Of a DNA stretch of 64,000 nucleotides, positions 9,093-18,448 are shown one piece after another. The notes beneath the pieces were generated by a model. That model did not search any database, was not told the origin of the DNA, and worked only from the letters and a program-made list of their open reading frames with translations. Location: NCBI RefSeq assembly GCF_000279145.1, contig NC_018178.1:1674001-1738000 (forward strand), in the 5' to 3' direction. Both the position numbers and the translations under genes were made by a program. Each line of letters starts with the position of its first letter. The first letter of the stretch is position 1. Source of the DNA: Melioribacter roseus P3M-2. Lineage in GTDB: Bacteria > Bacteroidota > Ignavibacteria > Ignavibacteriales > Melioribacteraceae.

Positions 9093-9275
9093 TCATTTCC
9101 CGGCCAGACATTTATTGTTTTTATTGTTGTACCTCTTGAAATGTTTGCACCAGACAGCGAGATCTTTTCTGCAAGCTCCTATTGCTTCGGGATTTGTAAA
9201 ATCGGCAAATTTACACGTGTAATCGCAGAAAAGGGGAAATTCCTTAATGTCGATTTTATTTTTCTTTTTACCCAT
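9093..9275 (-). CDS. Small cysteine-containing protein, possible metal binder
   Basis: 60 residues with five cysteines: CDYTC near residue 17, C35, C43 and C56. The spacing suggests a small metal or Fe-S binding domain, with basic ends. A good GGGAAG ribosome site precedes the ATG at 9275, which diverges from gmhA. I do not recognise the family. Four closely grouped cysteines in so short a protein make a chance frame unlikely. Confidence 0.6.
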   Translation of the reverse strand: MGKKKNKIDIKEFPLFCDYTCKFADFTNPEAIGACRKDLAVWCKHFKRYNNKNNKCLAGK

Positions 9276-9303
9276 TGTATCTTCCCGATAATTAAAAGTT
9301 TGT

Positions 9304-9311
9304 TATTTTTG
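9304..9311 (+). promoter_or_regulatory. Putative -7 box TATTTTTG of gmhA
   Basis: Matches TAnnTTTG exactly and lies 28 bases before the gmhA start codon, in the divergent region shared with the small cysteine protein. No clear -33 box was found. Confidence 0.45.
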
Positions 9312-9339
9312 GAAACAATAATAACAGGAAATATACAGA

Positions 9340-9924
9340 ATGTTCAACAGAAATCAATTTTTACGGAATTCCTTGCAGGAAAGCGCCGATACCAAATTAA
9401 AAATTGAACAAAAATGCACCGAAGACATTCTTAAAGCCGCCGACATGATAAAAGAAGCTTATAGAAAAGGCAGGAAAGTATTGTTATGCGGAAACGGAGG
9501 CAGCGCCGCCGACAGTCAGCATATTGCAACAGAATTGATGGTACGGCTCAGTCATCATATCGAAAGACCGGCTTTGCCCGCAATTGCTTTGACGACAGAT
9601 TCTTCGAATTTGACGGCGGGCGGAAACGATATCGGATTCGAAAATATATTTGCGCGTAACGTCGAAGGCCTCGGCAGCGAGGGAGATATTCTTATTGCAA
9701 TTTCAACGAGCGGCAATTCAGTTAATGTTATTAAAGCCGTAGACATGGCAAAGAAAAAAGGAATGAAATCGATCGGTCTGCTCGGAGGAAGCGGCGGCAA
9801 ATTAAAATCGCTGGTCGATAACGCGATTGTCGTTCCGTCTGAAAACGTTCAGAGGATTCAGGAAGGACATATTACAATCGCACACATAATCTGCGAAATA
9901 GTTGAAAACGAATTATTCGGATAA
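9340..9924 (+). CDS. gmhA: Phosphoheptose isomerase (sedoheptulose-7-phosphate isomerase)
   Basis: A 194-residue SIS-domain enzyme converting sedoheptulose 7-phosphate to D-glycero-D-manno-heptose 7-phosphate, the first step of ADP-heptose synthesis for lipopolysaccharide core. Seen: CGNGGSAADSQHIATEL (sugar-phosphate loop with the family's zinc/catalytic region), TTDSSNLTAGGNDIGFE, ISTSGNSVNVI, and the C-terminal IQEGHITIAHIICE helix. Length is exactly that of GmhA. It is monocistronic here, with the next gene convergent. Confidence 0.93.
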   Translation: MFNRNQFLRNSLQESADTKLKIEQKCTEDILKAADMIKEAYRKGRKVLLCGNGGSAADSQHIATELMVRLSHHIERPALPAIALTTDSSNLTAGGNDIGFENIFARNVEGLGSEGDILIAISTSGNSVNVIKAVDMAKKKGMKSIGLLGGSGGKLKSLVDNAIVVPSENVQRIQEGHITIAHIICEIVENELFG

Positions 9925-9931
9925 AGCAACG

Positions 9932-11206
9932 TTATTCGATTAGCTCGCCTTCTTTAAAAGACAGTTCGCCAATAAGATTGCCTTCGGGATCGTAAGTGAA
10001 AACTTTGCCGTTAATCAGGTTGTCTTTATAGGTAATGAAGTCTGCAAGCGTACCGTCCGGGTGATAATATTTGGAAATGCCCTGCCGCAATCCGTCCTTG
10101 AAATGTTCCTCGGCTTTTATATTTCCGTTTTTGTAGAAAGTTTTTACGTCGCCGGAGAGTTTGTCGTTTTTATAAAACATAACGCTTTTTAATTCCCCGG
10201 TGGAATAAAATGTTTTAGCTTCGCCTTCGCGAATTCCGTTAACATAATTAATCTCGGCTGTTTTAACGCCGTCTTCATCGAATAAGATTGCAATGCCGTT
10301 TTTCATGCCGAAGATGAAATTAACTACTTCTTTCAGAATACCGTCGTCGTAATAAAACCGCGCTTCGCCTTCCGGCTGGCCGGAGTTATAGTCGATTTCT
10401 TCTTTGATGAATCCTGAATCGTAATAGCGTAGAATTTTACCGTCGAGGTTGCCTTCTTTGAAATTGAGAATAGCTCTCAAAGCTCCGTTGTCGTAATATT
10501 CCGAAAAACTTTCTTCGACTTTGTCGAACTTGCCGCCTACGTCGTATCTTTCCCGTTTTACAATCTGTCCGCTGTCATAAGTGTCGATTACTTTAATAGA
10601 GCCGTCTGGATAATAAAAATACGAATTGCCGTCGAGCCGGTCGTTTTTATAGTTAGCTTCGAGCGCCACTACTCCGAAGTCGTAATAAACGCGGCTGACT
10701 CCTTCCAGTTTGTCGTCCACATAATTTCTTTCTACTTCGAGTTGCCCGTTTTCGTAAAATATTTTTGATACGCCGTTCAGCTTACCGTTTTTGTAGCTCC
10801 AGATTCCCTGAACCGCGCCGCTTTTGTAATAAGTTTTACTGAATCCTTCCAATTTATCGTTTACATAATTTGGCTCCGCCCACAATTCGCCTGTTTCGTA
10901 ATACCATCGCGAAACGCCTTCCAGTTTGCCGTTGACGTAATTCCATTCCATGCTCTTCGTACCGTCTTCGAAATACCAGACGGAAATTCCTTCTTCGAGA
11001 CCGTTTTTGAAATTCCATTCTTTCCAGAGCTGACCGCTCTCATAATATTCACGGTAGACGCCTTCTTTTTTCCCGTCGACGTAATAACCTTCGGCTTTGA
11101 TCCGTCCGTTTTCGTAGAATTCTTTTCTGAGTTCCGGTTTAGATTGTGCGTATAATATTACCGGAATAAAGAAGAAGAATGTTATTTTTATTAATTTGTA
11201 CTTCAT
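9932..11206 (-). CDS. Exported MORN_2 (YwqK-like) repeat protein, 16 repeats
   Basis: A 424-residue protein from ATG 11206; a start further upstream (11272) would put 22 residues before a good signal peptide (KYKLIKITFFFFIPVILYAQ), so it is not preferred. After the signal the chain is 16 tandem repeats of about 23 residues with the pattern (F/Y)YxNGxhxxexxYxxgxxxG, one of them degenerate and longer (about repeat 8). This is the MORN variant found in YwqK-type proteins, forming a long beta-hairpin solenoid. Partners and function are unknown; in other bacteria such proteins are often surface or toxin-neutralising. It probably faces the periplasm or outer surface. Confidence 0.82.
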   Translation of the reverse strand: MKYKLIKITFFFFIPVILYAQSKPELRKEFYENGRIKAEGYYVDGKKEGVYREYYESGQLWKEWNFKNGLEEGISVWYFEDGTKSMEWNYVNGKLEGVSRWYYETGELWAEPNYVNDKLEGFSKTYYKSGAVQGIWSYKNGKLNGVSKIFYENGQLEVERNYVDDKLEGVSRVYYDFGVVALEANYKNDRLDGNSYFYYPDGSIKVIDTYDSGQIVKRERYDVGGKFDKVEESFSEYYDNGALRAILNFKEGNLDGKILRYYDSGFIKEEIDYNSGQPEGEARFYYDDGILKEVVNFIFGMKNGIAILFDEDGVKTAEINYVNGIREGEAKTFYSTGELKSVMFYKNDKLSGDVKTFYKNGNIKAEEHFKDGLRQGISKYYHPDGTLADFITYKDNLINGKVFTYDPEGNLIGELSFKEGELIE

Positions 11207-11266
11207 AATCGGAGTCAAATTTGTCGGGACAAATATAAAGCTAATAAAATTAAATGGGTAATAAGT

Positions 11267-11665
11267 ATGCACACAATTAAACGGACAATACGCTTTTACG
11301 ATTCGGACCCAGCTGGAGTATTATTCTTCGGGAATTTGTTCAGATATTTGCATGCCGCATACGAGGACTTTTTAATAAAGAACAATTTAAAGAAATATTT
11401 TACGAGCGAGAAAATTCTTCTGCCGGTAATTCATTCCGAAGCCGATTTTCATAAACCGTTAAAGCCGTTCGATACGGTAACCATAAACGTAAGAGTATCG
11501 GGCGTAAAAGAATCTTCCTACGAAATAAACTATGAAGTATATAATAACAGGGAAGAGCTTGCAGCCAAGGGACGTACGGTTCATGTAGTAGTCGACGCCG
11601 ATTTTAAGAAGATAAAAATTCCGGACGATCTACGGCGCCTTCTGGAGTTACACTTGATTCAATAA
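11267..11665 (+). CDS. menI: Hotdog-fold acyl-CoA thioesterase, probable DHNA-CoA thioesterase
   Basis: A 132-residue 4HBT-type thioesterase. The motif RFYDSDPAGVLFFGNLFRYL with a following HAAYEDFL has the DxAG(V)xxFG...H..YE form of 1,4-dihydroxy-2-naphthoyl-CoA hydrolases. This step releases DHNA between MenB and MenA. The gene is convergent with menE and overlaps it by 18 bases. Adjacency to an otherwise complete men operon, with no other thioesterase in the set, supports the assignment. A generic acyl-CoA thioesterase is the alternative. Confidence 0.75.
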   Translation: MHTIKRTIRFYDSDPAGVLFFGNLFRYLHAAYEDFLIKNNLKKYFTSEKILLPVIHSEADFHKPLKPFDTVTINVRVSGVKESSYEINYEVYNNREELAAKGRTVHVVVDADFKKIKIPDDLRRLLELHLIQ

Positions 11666-13087
11666 TTTCGATAACTTTTCCAAATTTATTTTTCCCATTT
11701 CGTTTCTGGGGATTTCGGAAAGGAAGTAAAGTTTCTTGGGAATTTTATATGACGCGAGAAGAGATTTTAAGTCGTTTTTAATTTTTGTTCCGGCGATATC
11801 ATAATCTTTCTTGACGACCACTGCGGCTGAAATCCGGCTGCCCCATTTTTCATCGCGTTCTGCAAATACATAAGCGTCGGAAATATATTCGAGTTTTGTC
11901 AATGCTTTTAATACTTCTCCGGAGCTGACGTTAACTCCTCCGGTTATAATTATATCGTCCCGGCGTCCTTCGACGTAAAGAAAGCCTTCGTTGTCGAAAA
12001 ATCCAATGTCGCCAGTACGAAAATATTCTTCTGAACGATAAATTCTTTCCGGATGAAAAATTCCGACAAAATTGGATGGGGATTTAACGTAAATTTCGCC
12101 GCACTCTCCTGCCGGCAGAAATTTGTCGTTTTGCATTACTGCAATTTGACAGCCGGGCATCGGTTTGCCCGACGAATTGATTTTGTCTCGGCGTTTATAC
12201 ACTTCGAGTGCGGTTACCATTGAGCACGTTTCGGTAGACCCGTATACCTTAACGATATTCCATCCGAGTTCTGTCGCTCTGTTTACCAATCCTGCTTCGG
12301 CGGGAGCGCCTCCGAGAAAAACAGTTTTTGCAACCGGATTAAAATTCTCGTCGAGCAATGTTTTCAGTTGAGTAGGAACCAACGATAAAAAATCGAAAGT
12401 CTCTTCCTGCAATATTTTTTTTATCCGATCGAAAGTAGGATCGGGGAGGAGCTTTATTTGGTGCCGTAGCAGAAGGGCTCGGCATAGTATCATAAAACCG
12501 CCGATGTGATACAATGGAAGGGAAGCTAACCAGCGTGATTGTTCTGAAGGATTGAAAAATTCCGAAAATGAGAATACGCTGTTGTAAATAGTATCGAAAG
12601 TATGAACAATCCCTTTCGGTTTGCCGCCGCTGCCCGAAGTCAAAATAATCACGGCATGCCGCGACGAATCGAAGCGCGCCGCCGTATATTCTTTATCCGG
12701 ATTATTTTGAAACAGAAACTCCGCTTCGACAGAAGGAATATCTTTATCTAATCCGACCGGATTGCTGTCGTAGATCAGTATATCGGGTTTGATATTCTTT
12801 AATAATTCCGCCGATTCGTTTTCGGTAAGCCGGTAATTTATTGGAATAACGACCGCGCCGGAGATCCATATAGCGTTTACAAGCAGAAAAAAATTCAATT
12901 GATTTTTTGCCAACACCGCCGCTTTCGAACCTTCTTTTATGTCAAGGGTCTTCAACGACCGGGCGATGTTTGCAACCGTTTCGTAAATTTCCGCGTAGGT
13001 ATAATAATGTCCGTCGTATTCTACTGCTGCTGAGTCCGGCGAATTTTGAACCGCGGATAAAAGCCAATGATTATCGTTGCCGATCAA
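11648..13087 (-). CDS. menE: o-Succinylbenzoate-CoA ligase
   Basis: A 479-residue AMP-forming ligase activating o-succinylbenzoate to its CoA thioester. Seen: the ATP loop TSGSGGKPKGIVHT (about 150), YGSTETCSMV (about 265), FRTGDIGFFD and EGRRDDIIITGG in the hinge, and a C-terminal catalytic lysine context (NEMGKINLEKL). Last gene of the seven-gene men operon, 21 bases after menC. Confidence 0.9.
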   Translation of the reverse strand: MIGNDNHWLLSAVQNSPDSAAVEYDGHYYTYAEIYETVANIARSLKTLDIKEGSKAAVLAKNQLNFFLLVNAIWISGAVVIPINYRLTENESAELLKNIKPDILIYDSNPVGLDKDIPSVEAEFLFQNNPDKEYTAARFDSSRHAVIILTSGSGGKPKGIVHTFDTIYNSVFSFSEFFNPSEQSRWLASLPLYHIGGFMILCRALLLRHQIKLLPDPTFDRIKKILQEETFDFLSLVPTQLKTLLDENFNPVAKTVFLGGAPAEAGLVNRATELGWNIVKVYGSTETCSMVTALEVYKRRDKINSSGKPMPGCQIAVMQNDKFLPAGECGEIYVKSPSNFVGIFHPERIYRSEEYFRTGDIGFFDNEGFLYVEGRRDDIIITGGVNVSSGEVLKALTKLEYISDAYVFAERDEKWGSRISAAVVVKKDYDIAGTKIKNDLKSLLASYKIPKKLYFLSEIPRNEMGKINLEKLSKLLNQV

Positions 13088-13108
13088 TTTTATCCTGTTT
13101 ACGGGTTT

Positions 13109-14146
13109 CTATAGAATTAAATACTTTTTCGAAATTTTTAACAAATGCGGAATAATCGAATTTAATTTTCCGTTTTTAGGCGGCAGGGGATCGTAGAACG
13201 AAGCTTCGAGCATGTCATACACATCGAGACCGTGAGCGGTATACTCGGGAGCAAAAGAGGAAATAAATGTCAAAACGGATTTGCCAATTGTCGTTTCAAA
13301 GGCGGACGAGATAACGATTTGTTTATTTTGCCCGCGGGCATAATCGATTAAATCGATAGTATTAAAAATACCGAAACGAATAGAAGGCTTTACAACGATA
13401 TGTTTTATGTCGTAATTTTCAAGGATATCCAAGGCGTAGTTAAAACCTGGCAAAGTTTGGTCGAGCGCGACAGGTAAGCCCTGCTCTTTTGCCAATCTCA
13501 AGTTGTCATCGAGATTGTCCGCCGGGTCTTCGATGTATTCGATGTTGAAATTTTTTAATAAAGAAAGTCTTTCCACAGCGGTATGGTAATTCCATTTGCC
13601 GTTAACGTCGAGGCGAAGAACAATACTGTCGCCGTAGAGAGAATCGACTCTTTTTAATAGTTTCAAATCTTCATCAAAATCTTCTCTTCCCGCTTTAATT
13701 TTAATAACGCGGTATCCTTCTATTACTTTTTTCTCAATCCTTTTTAATGCCTCGTCAATGTCTTCCAAATCGATGATGACATTTACATTAATATTGCGCG
13801 GGTCCGGAATTATATTAAAAAAATCTTTCCTTTCCTTAAGCAGATAATAAAGGAGCGGTTGTTCCAATCCGTAACGTAGCGAATCGTCAATTTCAATTTT
13901 TTTTAAGTATTCCGCTGCGTCGTGTGTCTGCTCGGGAATATTCGGAAGAATTGAGTTCAGAATCTTTATAATATCTTCCGGATCGGCGTCCGGAGATAAA
14001 CAGACTTCGCCGAAGGAATAATAGCGATCGTCGATATTGAACTTAATTATTAAAAATTCTTTCTTGTTGAAAGAAACGGCGGCGTTTGAAAATTTTTTTT
14101 TGAATTTGAGTGCGTATTTAAAGTATTTATCGATACCTATTTTCAT
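13109..14146 (-). CDS. menC: o-Succinylbenzoate synthase
   Basis: A 345-residue enolase-superfamily enzyme dehydrating SHCHC to o-succinylbenzoate. The active-site set appears in order: KIKAG (KxK base), RLDVNGKW (Mg Asp), EYIEDP (Mg Glu), ALDQT (Mg Asp) and VVKPS (second Lys base). The N-terminal capping domain is divergent, as is usual in this family. The start codon overlaps the menA stop by 4 bases (ATGA), indicating translational coupling. Confidence 0.9.
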   Translation of the reverse strand: MKIGIDKYFKYALKFKKKFSNAAVSFNKKEFLIIKFNIDDRYYSFGEVCLSPDADPEDIIKILNSILPNIPEQTHDAAEYLKKIEIDDSLRYGLEQPLLYYLLKERKDFFNIIPDPRNINVNVIIDLEDIDEALKRIEKKVIEGYRVIKIKAGREDFDEDLKLLKRVDSLYGDSIVLRLDVNGKWNYHTAVERLSLLKNFNIEYIEDPADNLDDNLRLAKEQGLPVALDQTLPGFNYALDILENYDIKHIVVKPSIRFGIFNTIDLIDYARGQNKQIVISSAFETTIGKSVLTFISSFAPEYTAHGLDVYDMLEASFYDPLPPKNGKLNSIIPHLLKISKKYLIL

Positions 14147-15036
14147 AAGAGTATGCCCGCCGCAAATAAAACTCCGTAGAGCGCAGAAAGTTTTGCGGTA
14201 AGTTCGAGAGTGCGGTTTAGATCTTTCCCTTTTAACGTGAAAATCATCCGGATTAATTTTATCGACAGCGGCAAACTCAACAGAGGTAAAAACACCGCGA
14301 TAGTATTTTTATAGGTAAAGTAAACGACAAACAAAACCGCATAAGAGAGAATCATAAAAAAGACGTATTGATATCGAGTGAATTTTTCGCCCATTAATAC
14401 GGCCAGAGTATTCTTGCCGTTCATTCTGTCTTCTTCTCTGTCGCGATAATTATTAACCACGAGTATATTCGTTATCAATGCTCCTACCGGTACGGAAGCC
14501 CAGAATGCAAGCGGAGAAATGCGAGCTGCCTGCACATAGTATGTACCGGTTGTGCCGACGAGTCCGAAAAACAGAAATACTGCAATATCTCCCAAACCGT
14601 TATAAGCCAATGGGAGAGGTCCGGCGGTATATGCAATTCCCGCTAAGATCGAAACAATGCCGATAACCAATATCAGCCAGCCGCCCAGATAAACCAGATA
14701 AAGACCCATCAAGAAACTGAGTCCGAATGTAAGCGTAACTGCGAGCTTCATTTCGTTAACAGATATTAGTCCTGACGCTACCGCCCGTTGCGGTCCTGTC
14801 CTTTCTTTTTTGTCGGCGCCGTGTAAATAATCGTAAAGGTCGTTTGCAAAGTTTGTTCCTATTTGAATCAAGATGGAGCATAAAAGCGCGAAAAGCGCCG
14901 CCGCTGGATTAAACATTCCGTCGTATACGGCAATTGAAGTGCCTACAAGAACCGGCACTACCGCGGCAGGCAATGTCTTCGGTCGACTGGCAAGTATCCA
15001 CGCGTCAAGTTTTGATACGGTTGCAGAATTGCTCAT
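14143..15036 (-). CDS. menA: 1,4-Dihydroxy-2-naphthoate polyprenyltransferase
   Basis: A 297-residue UbiA-family membrane enzyme that prenylates DHNA to demethylmenaquinone. About eight hydrophobic helices. The first Asp-rich motif is [14 protein letters not shown] (about 70-83) and the second [14 protein letters not shown] (about 190). The start at 15036 is chosen because it lies two bases after the restored menB stop. A longer in-frame start (15093) would place 19 residues of menB-coding DNA in front of the protein. Confidence 0.92.
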   Translation of the reverse strand: MSNSATVSKLDAWILASRPKTLPAAVVPVLVGTSIAVYDGMFNPAAALFALLCSILIQIGTNFANDLYDYLHGADKKERTGPQRAVASGLISVNEMKLAVTLTFGLSFLMGLYLVYLGGWLILVIGIVSILAGIAYTAGPLPLAYNGLGDIAVFLFFGLVGTTGTYYVQAARISPLAFWASVPVGALITNILVVNNYRDREEDRMNGKNTLAVLMGEKFTRYQYVFFMILSYAVLFVVYFTYKNTIAVFLPLLSLPLSIKLIRMIFTLKGKDLNRTLELTAKLSALYGVLFAAGILL

Positions 15037-15038
15037 AA

Positions 15039-15871
15039 CTATGGCACCCGTGGGAATTTTGAAAAATCGGGTTTCCTTTTTCGTTATATGCATTCTTGCC
15101 TTCCTGGGCTTCGTCGGTCATATAATAGAGTAGAGTGGCGTTGCCTGCCAATTCCTGAATTCCTGCTTGACCGTCGAGCTCTGCGTTGAATGCCGATTTA
15201 AGAAGTCTTATCGCTAGCGGACTTTTCTCTAGTATTTCTTTAGCCCATTGAACTCCTTCCTCTTCGAGCTGTTCGACCGGAACCACTTTGTTTACCAATC
15301 CCATCTCGTAAGCTTCGCGGGCGTTATACTGACGGCAAAGGTACCAAATTTCGCGCGCTTTTTTCTGTCCAACTATTCTTGCTAAATAACTGGCTCCGAA
15401 TCCTCCGTCGAAACTTCCGACTTTCGGCCCGGTCTGTCCGAAGATTGCGTTGTCTGCCGCAATTGTAAGATCGCAAACAACGTGAAGAACATGACCTCCT
15501 CCGATTGCATAACCTGCCACCAGCGCGATTACCGGTTTGGGAATACTTCGTATTTGTTTTTGAACGTCGAGTATATTCAAGCGCGGAACGCCGTCGCTTC
15601 CGACGTAACCTTTATCTCCGCGAACCGATTGGTCGCCGCCCGAGCAGAAAGCGTATTTCCCGTCTTTGGCGGGTCCTTTTCCTGTAAGTAAAATTACGCC
15701 TATCGACGAATCTTCGCGGGCGTCGTTGAAAGCGTCGTATAACTCTTTTGTGGTTTCTGGTCTGAATGCGTTTCTTTTTTCGGGACGATTGATGGTGATC
15801 TTGGCAATGCCGTCCATCTTTTCGTAGATGATGTCCTGATAATCTTTGGCTTTTATCCAGTTGAATTTCAT
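15039..15871 (-). CDS. menB: 1,4-Dihydroxy-2-naphthoyl-CoA synthase, frameshifted near 3' end as given
   Basis: A crotonase-fold enzyme closing the naphthoate ring of OSB-CoA. Seen: [35 protein letters not shown] (oxyanion hole) and [19 protein letters not shown] with the catalytic Asp. As given, the frame reads NAYNEK then [11 protein letters not shown]... and runs to 15005, overlapping menA. Adding one A to the A5 run at 15077-15081 restores [15 protein letters not shown]-stop, the standard MenB C-terminus, ending at 15039 with a normal total of 277 residues. The core enzyme is intact; the defect touches only the last 14 or so residues. Coordinates follow the restored reading. It overlaps menH by 4 bases. 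Confidence 0.9.
15077..15081 (-). other. A5 run where menB loses its frame
   Basis: On the coding strand GAAAAAGG. The conserved protein needs GAA AAA AGG, i.e. six As. This is the only place where the family C-terminus can be recovered with a single-base change. Confidence 0.85.
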
Positions 15872-16704
15872 GATATTTTTCCGTCGATAATTTTTGATAA
15901 AAATGAATTGAGCAAATTTACGAATTCTTCCGGCTTTTCTAAATGTACGTTGTGTCCTGCGCCTTCGACAATTTCGTGTTTCGAGGTTCGTATCATTTTA
16001 TTCATCCTGCCGGATATTTCTGAGTATTTCCGGTCGCCGCTCCCGCTGATAAGAAGAACGGGGAATTCGATGCTATTAAGTTTAGACCAGTGACTCGGCA
16101 TTAAACCCGTACTAAATCCCAAAAGGGAATTGGATAAACCGATAGCATTATTTTGCTTTCTTTTGTTCTTTATTTGTTCGAAGTTATCAAGTTTTTTCAG
16201 ACTTTCAAAGAGGGGCAGACCGAACCAGTAATCCACGAAATTATCGAGTCCGTTGCTTTTGATCTTTTCCGCTAAAAGAAAATCGTATTCAACCCTCTCT
16301 TTCTTCTCGTTATAGTCTTCCAGACCTGCCGTCGTACTTTCCAGAATAAGCGAAATCACATTGCCGGGATATTTTAACGAATATGAAAGAGCCGCTCTGC
16401 CGCCCATCGAATAGCCGCAGAGTATAAAATTATTATAACCCAGTTCTTTCATTAAAACATCGATATGCCTTACAAGCGCGCTGCATGTATATATGTTCGG
16501 GTCGTCGGGAGAATCGGACATTCCGTGTCCTATCAGATCGATGGCTACGGGATAAAATGAAGAATGCAGTCCGTCCATCAGAAATTCCCAGTCGCTCGAG
16601 TTGCCCGAAAACCCGTGTATGAAGAGTACGGGGATTCCCGACGAGTTTTTTCTTTTGCCCGTAATATAATTAATATGGACGTTGTCTATTTTCAGCCTCA
16701 TCAA
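15868..16704 (-). CDS. menH: Alpha/beta hydrolase, probable SHCHC synthase
   Basis: A 278-residue alpha/beta hydrolase placed between menD and menB, where MenH eliminates pyruvate from SEPHCHC. Catalytic triad visible: nucleophile in [11 protein letters not shown] (about 105), Asp in SGSGDRKYS (about 215-220), His in [12 protein letters not shown] (about 245). The [10 protein letters not shown] oxyanion loop is at about 30. Two adjacent Met codons (16704, 16701) are possible starts; both lie inside the end of menD (overlap about 35 bases). Confidence 0.85.
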   Translation of the reverse strand: MMRLKIDNVHINYITGKRKNSSGIPVLFIHGFSGNSSDWEFLMDGLHSSFYPVAIDLIGHGMSDSPDDPNIYTCSALVRHIDVLMKELGYNNFILCGYSMGGRAALSYSLKYPGNVISLILESTTAGLEDYNEKKERVEYDFLLAEKIKSNGLDNFVDYWFGLPLFESLKKLDNFEQIKNKRKQNNAIGLSNSLLGFSTGLMPSHWSKLNSIEFPVLLISGSGDRKYSEISGRMNKMIRTSKHEIVEGAGHNVHLEKPEEFVNLLNSFLSKIIDGKIS

Positions 16705-18448
16705 TTAAGAAGTCGATTTTTTTCGCTATCCTTTGCCAGAGTATCGTCCTCATTCTTTTTGATTCGCCGGCATTGGTTTTAATTTCGATTACCGTAAGAC
16801 GGCGGCGTGAGCCCGAGGCTTTCAAATGTTGGATAAACTTCGATTTGGAATTTGCCGTAAGAAATTTACCGCCGTATGCTTCGACAAATTTACGAAAGTT
16901 TAAATTAAGAGGCGTAATAAAATTTTCCATGCAGATTTTTTTATAGCGCGAAATCGGGAGCGATTCGAAAATTCCCCCTCCGTTGTTATTGATCAAAATG
17001 ACGGTCAAAGGAATTCCGAATTTCATTGAGTTGTGGAGACCGTTTAGGTCGTGAAAGAATGCCAGGTCGCCCGTTATTAATAAAGTCGGCGATTTCGAAA
17101 CAGCGGATATGCCGAGCGCGGTCGAAGTAATTCCGTCAATGCCGCTTGCTCCTCTGTTGCAATGCAATGTTATCTTGTTGTCGTGTTTCGAAGCAAAAAA
17201 ATCGCTGTCCCGAATCGGCAGACTGTTCGAAATCATTACGTCGAATTCGCCTTTGAGATTTCCGAATACCGTGTCGGGTATTAATCCCTCGAAAGTTAAC
17301 TTGCTCTTTTTGAAAAACGATTCTTTTATTTCGCCTGCGGCATTGTTGAATTCGACAATTTTATTGAGCCAGCGATCATCCGGTTTGACTCTCAAAATGT
17401 CCAGGGCTTTGACGCAAAAATCGTACGGCTTCATCTTCAGAATTGTTTCGGCGGTCAAAGAAGGGTCGAACCTGTCGCCGTAGAGATTGATCAAAATTTT
17501 TTTTGCGGAAGAATCCCTGTAGAAATGAAGAATAATATTCGACGTAGGAGTTCCGCCGAATTGTAAGATGATTTCGGGTTGAAAGAACTCTATGAATTTT
17601 TTTGAATGAAGCAGGGAAGTCAGGTTTTCAATTATTATCTCTTTTTTGTGGACTCCGAAACGATACCCGGAGGCGGCGTCGGCAAAAATCGGATAGCCGA
17701 GTTTTTTCGACAACCGTGTTACTGCTTTTATAAATTTTGCGTCGTAATTGTTATAACCGAGAATTATCAAACCGCGTTTTAGATTTTTCAGGCTTTTGAC
17801 AACGTAGTCGAATGTAGTCCTGTTGTATTTTAACGGTTTTGCAACGGGAAGCTTCGTCCCGTATAATTTATCTAATAATGAACCGTCGATTTCGTCCGTG
17901 TATGAATCGGGCTCGAAAGGTTTGGCAAACGGGAAATTGATGTGAACTGGACCTCTGTCCTTGTTATATGATATTTCAAACAACTCGTCTGCGGCTTTTA
18001 TTATAGATAATAATCTTGAGTACTTTACGTCGGGAAGTCCCAAGTCCCTGAATAATCTAATATGATTTCGAAAAATATTGTCCTGATTGATAGTTTGATT
18101 TGCTCCGGTATTTCTGAGTTCGGGCGGTCGGTCGGCTGTGCACACAATCAATGGAACGCGCTGATAGTAAGCTTCGATTATCGCCGGATAAATTTCAGCC
18201 ACCGCCGTGCCGGAAGTTACGACAATAGCGGTCGGATAGCCCGTTTTTTTAGACATACCGAGCGCAAAGAAAGCGGCGGAGCGCTCGTCTACAATCTGAA
18301 ATGTTTTATTTTTTGAATTTGTAAATGCTAACGTCAGAGGAGTGCTGCGTGAACCCGGCGAAATTGTGGCATGCCGTACGCCTAATTTTTCAAGCCTCTT
18401 TACGAACAAATCACTCCAAAGAGTGTTCCGGTTTACAGATATCTTCAT
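16670..18448 (-). CDS. menD: SEPHCHC synthase (2-succinyl-5-enolpyruvyl-6-hydroxy-3-cyclohexene-1-carboxylate synthase)
   Basis: A 592-residue thiamine-diphosphate enzyme condensing isochorismate with 2-oxoglutarate. Seen: SPGSRSTPLTLAF near the N-terminus, VVTSGTAVAEIYPAIIEA, and CTADRPPELRNTGANQTINQ, all typical of MenD. The TPP/Mg region ITGDLAFFHDLNGLH (about 455) and INNNGGGIFESLP (about 485) are intact. It overlaps menF by 4 bases and menH by about 35, consistent with one polycistronic message. Confidence 0.93.
   Translation of the reverse strand: MKISVNRNTLWSDLFVKRLEKLGVRHATISPGSRSTPLTLAFTNSKNKTFQIVDERSAAFFALGMSKKTGYPTAIVVTSGTAVAEIYPAIIEAYYQRVPLIVCTADRPPELRNTGANQTINQDNIFRNHIRLFRDLGLPDVKYSRLLSIIKAADELFEISYNKDRGPVHINFPFAKPFEPDSYTDEIDGSLLDKLYGTKLPVAKPLKYNRTTFDYVVKSLKNLKRGLIILGYNNYDAKFIKAVTRLSKKLGYPIFADAASGYRFGVHKKEIIIENLTSLLHSKKFIEFFQPEIILQFGGTPTSNIILHFYRDSSAKKILINLYGDRFDPSLTAETILKMKPYDFCVKALDILRVKPDDRWLNKIVEFNNAAGEIKESFFKKSKLTFEGLIPDTVFGNLKGEFDVMISNSLPIRDSDFFASKHDNKITLHCNRGASGIDGITSTALGISAVSKSPTLLITGDLAFFHDLNGLHNSMKFGIPLTVILINNNGGGIFESLPISRYKKICMENFITPLNLNFRKFVEAYGGKFLTANSKSKFIQHLKASGSRRRLTVIEIKTNAGESKRMRTILWQRIAKKIDFLIDEAENRQRPY

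Noticed and set aside
9048-9407. 119-codon plus-strand frame across the gmhA promoter
   Set aside because: It is the antisense of the small cysteine protein and runs into gmhA in another frame; no ribosome site or family.
15077-15081. Programmed -1 ribosomal frameshift in menB as the main explanation
   Set aside because: The heptamer is not a strong tandem slippery site and no stimulatory stem or conserved mechanism is known for MenB; kept only as one alternative under the slippage finding.
14143-15093. MenB-MenA fusion or a longer MenA starting at 15093
   Set aside because: The extra 19 residues come from menB-coding DNA in another frame; the restored menB stop is two bases before ATG 15036, which gives a normal MenA.
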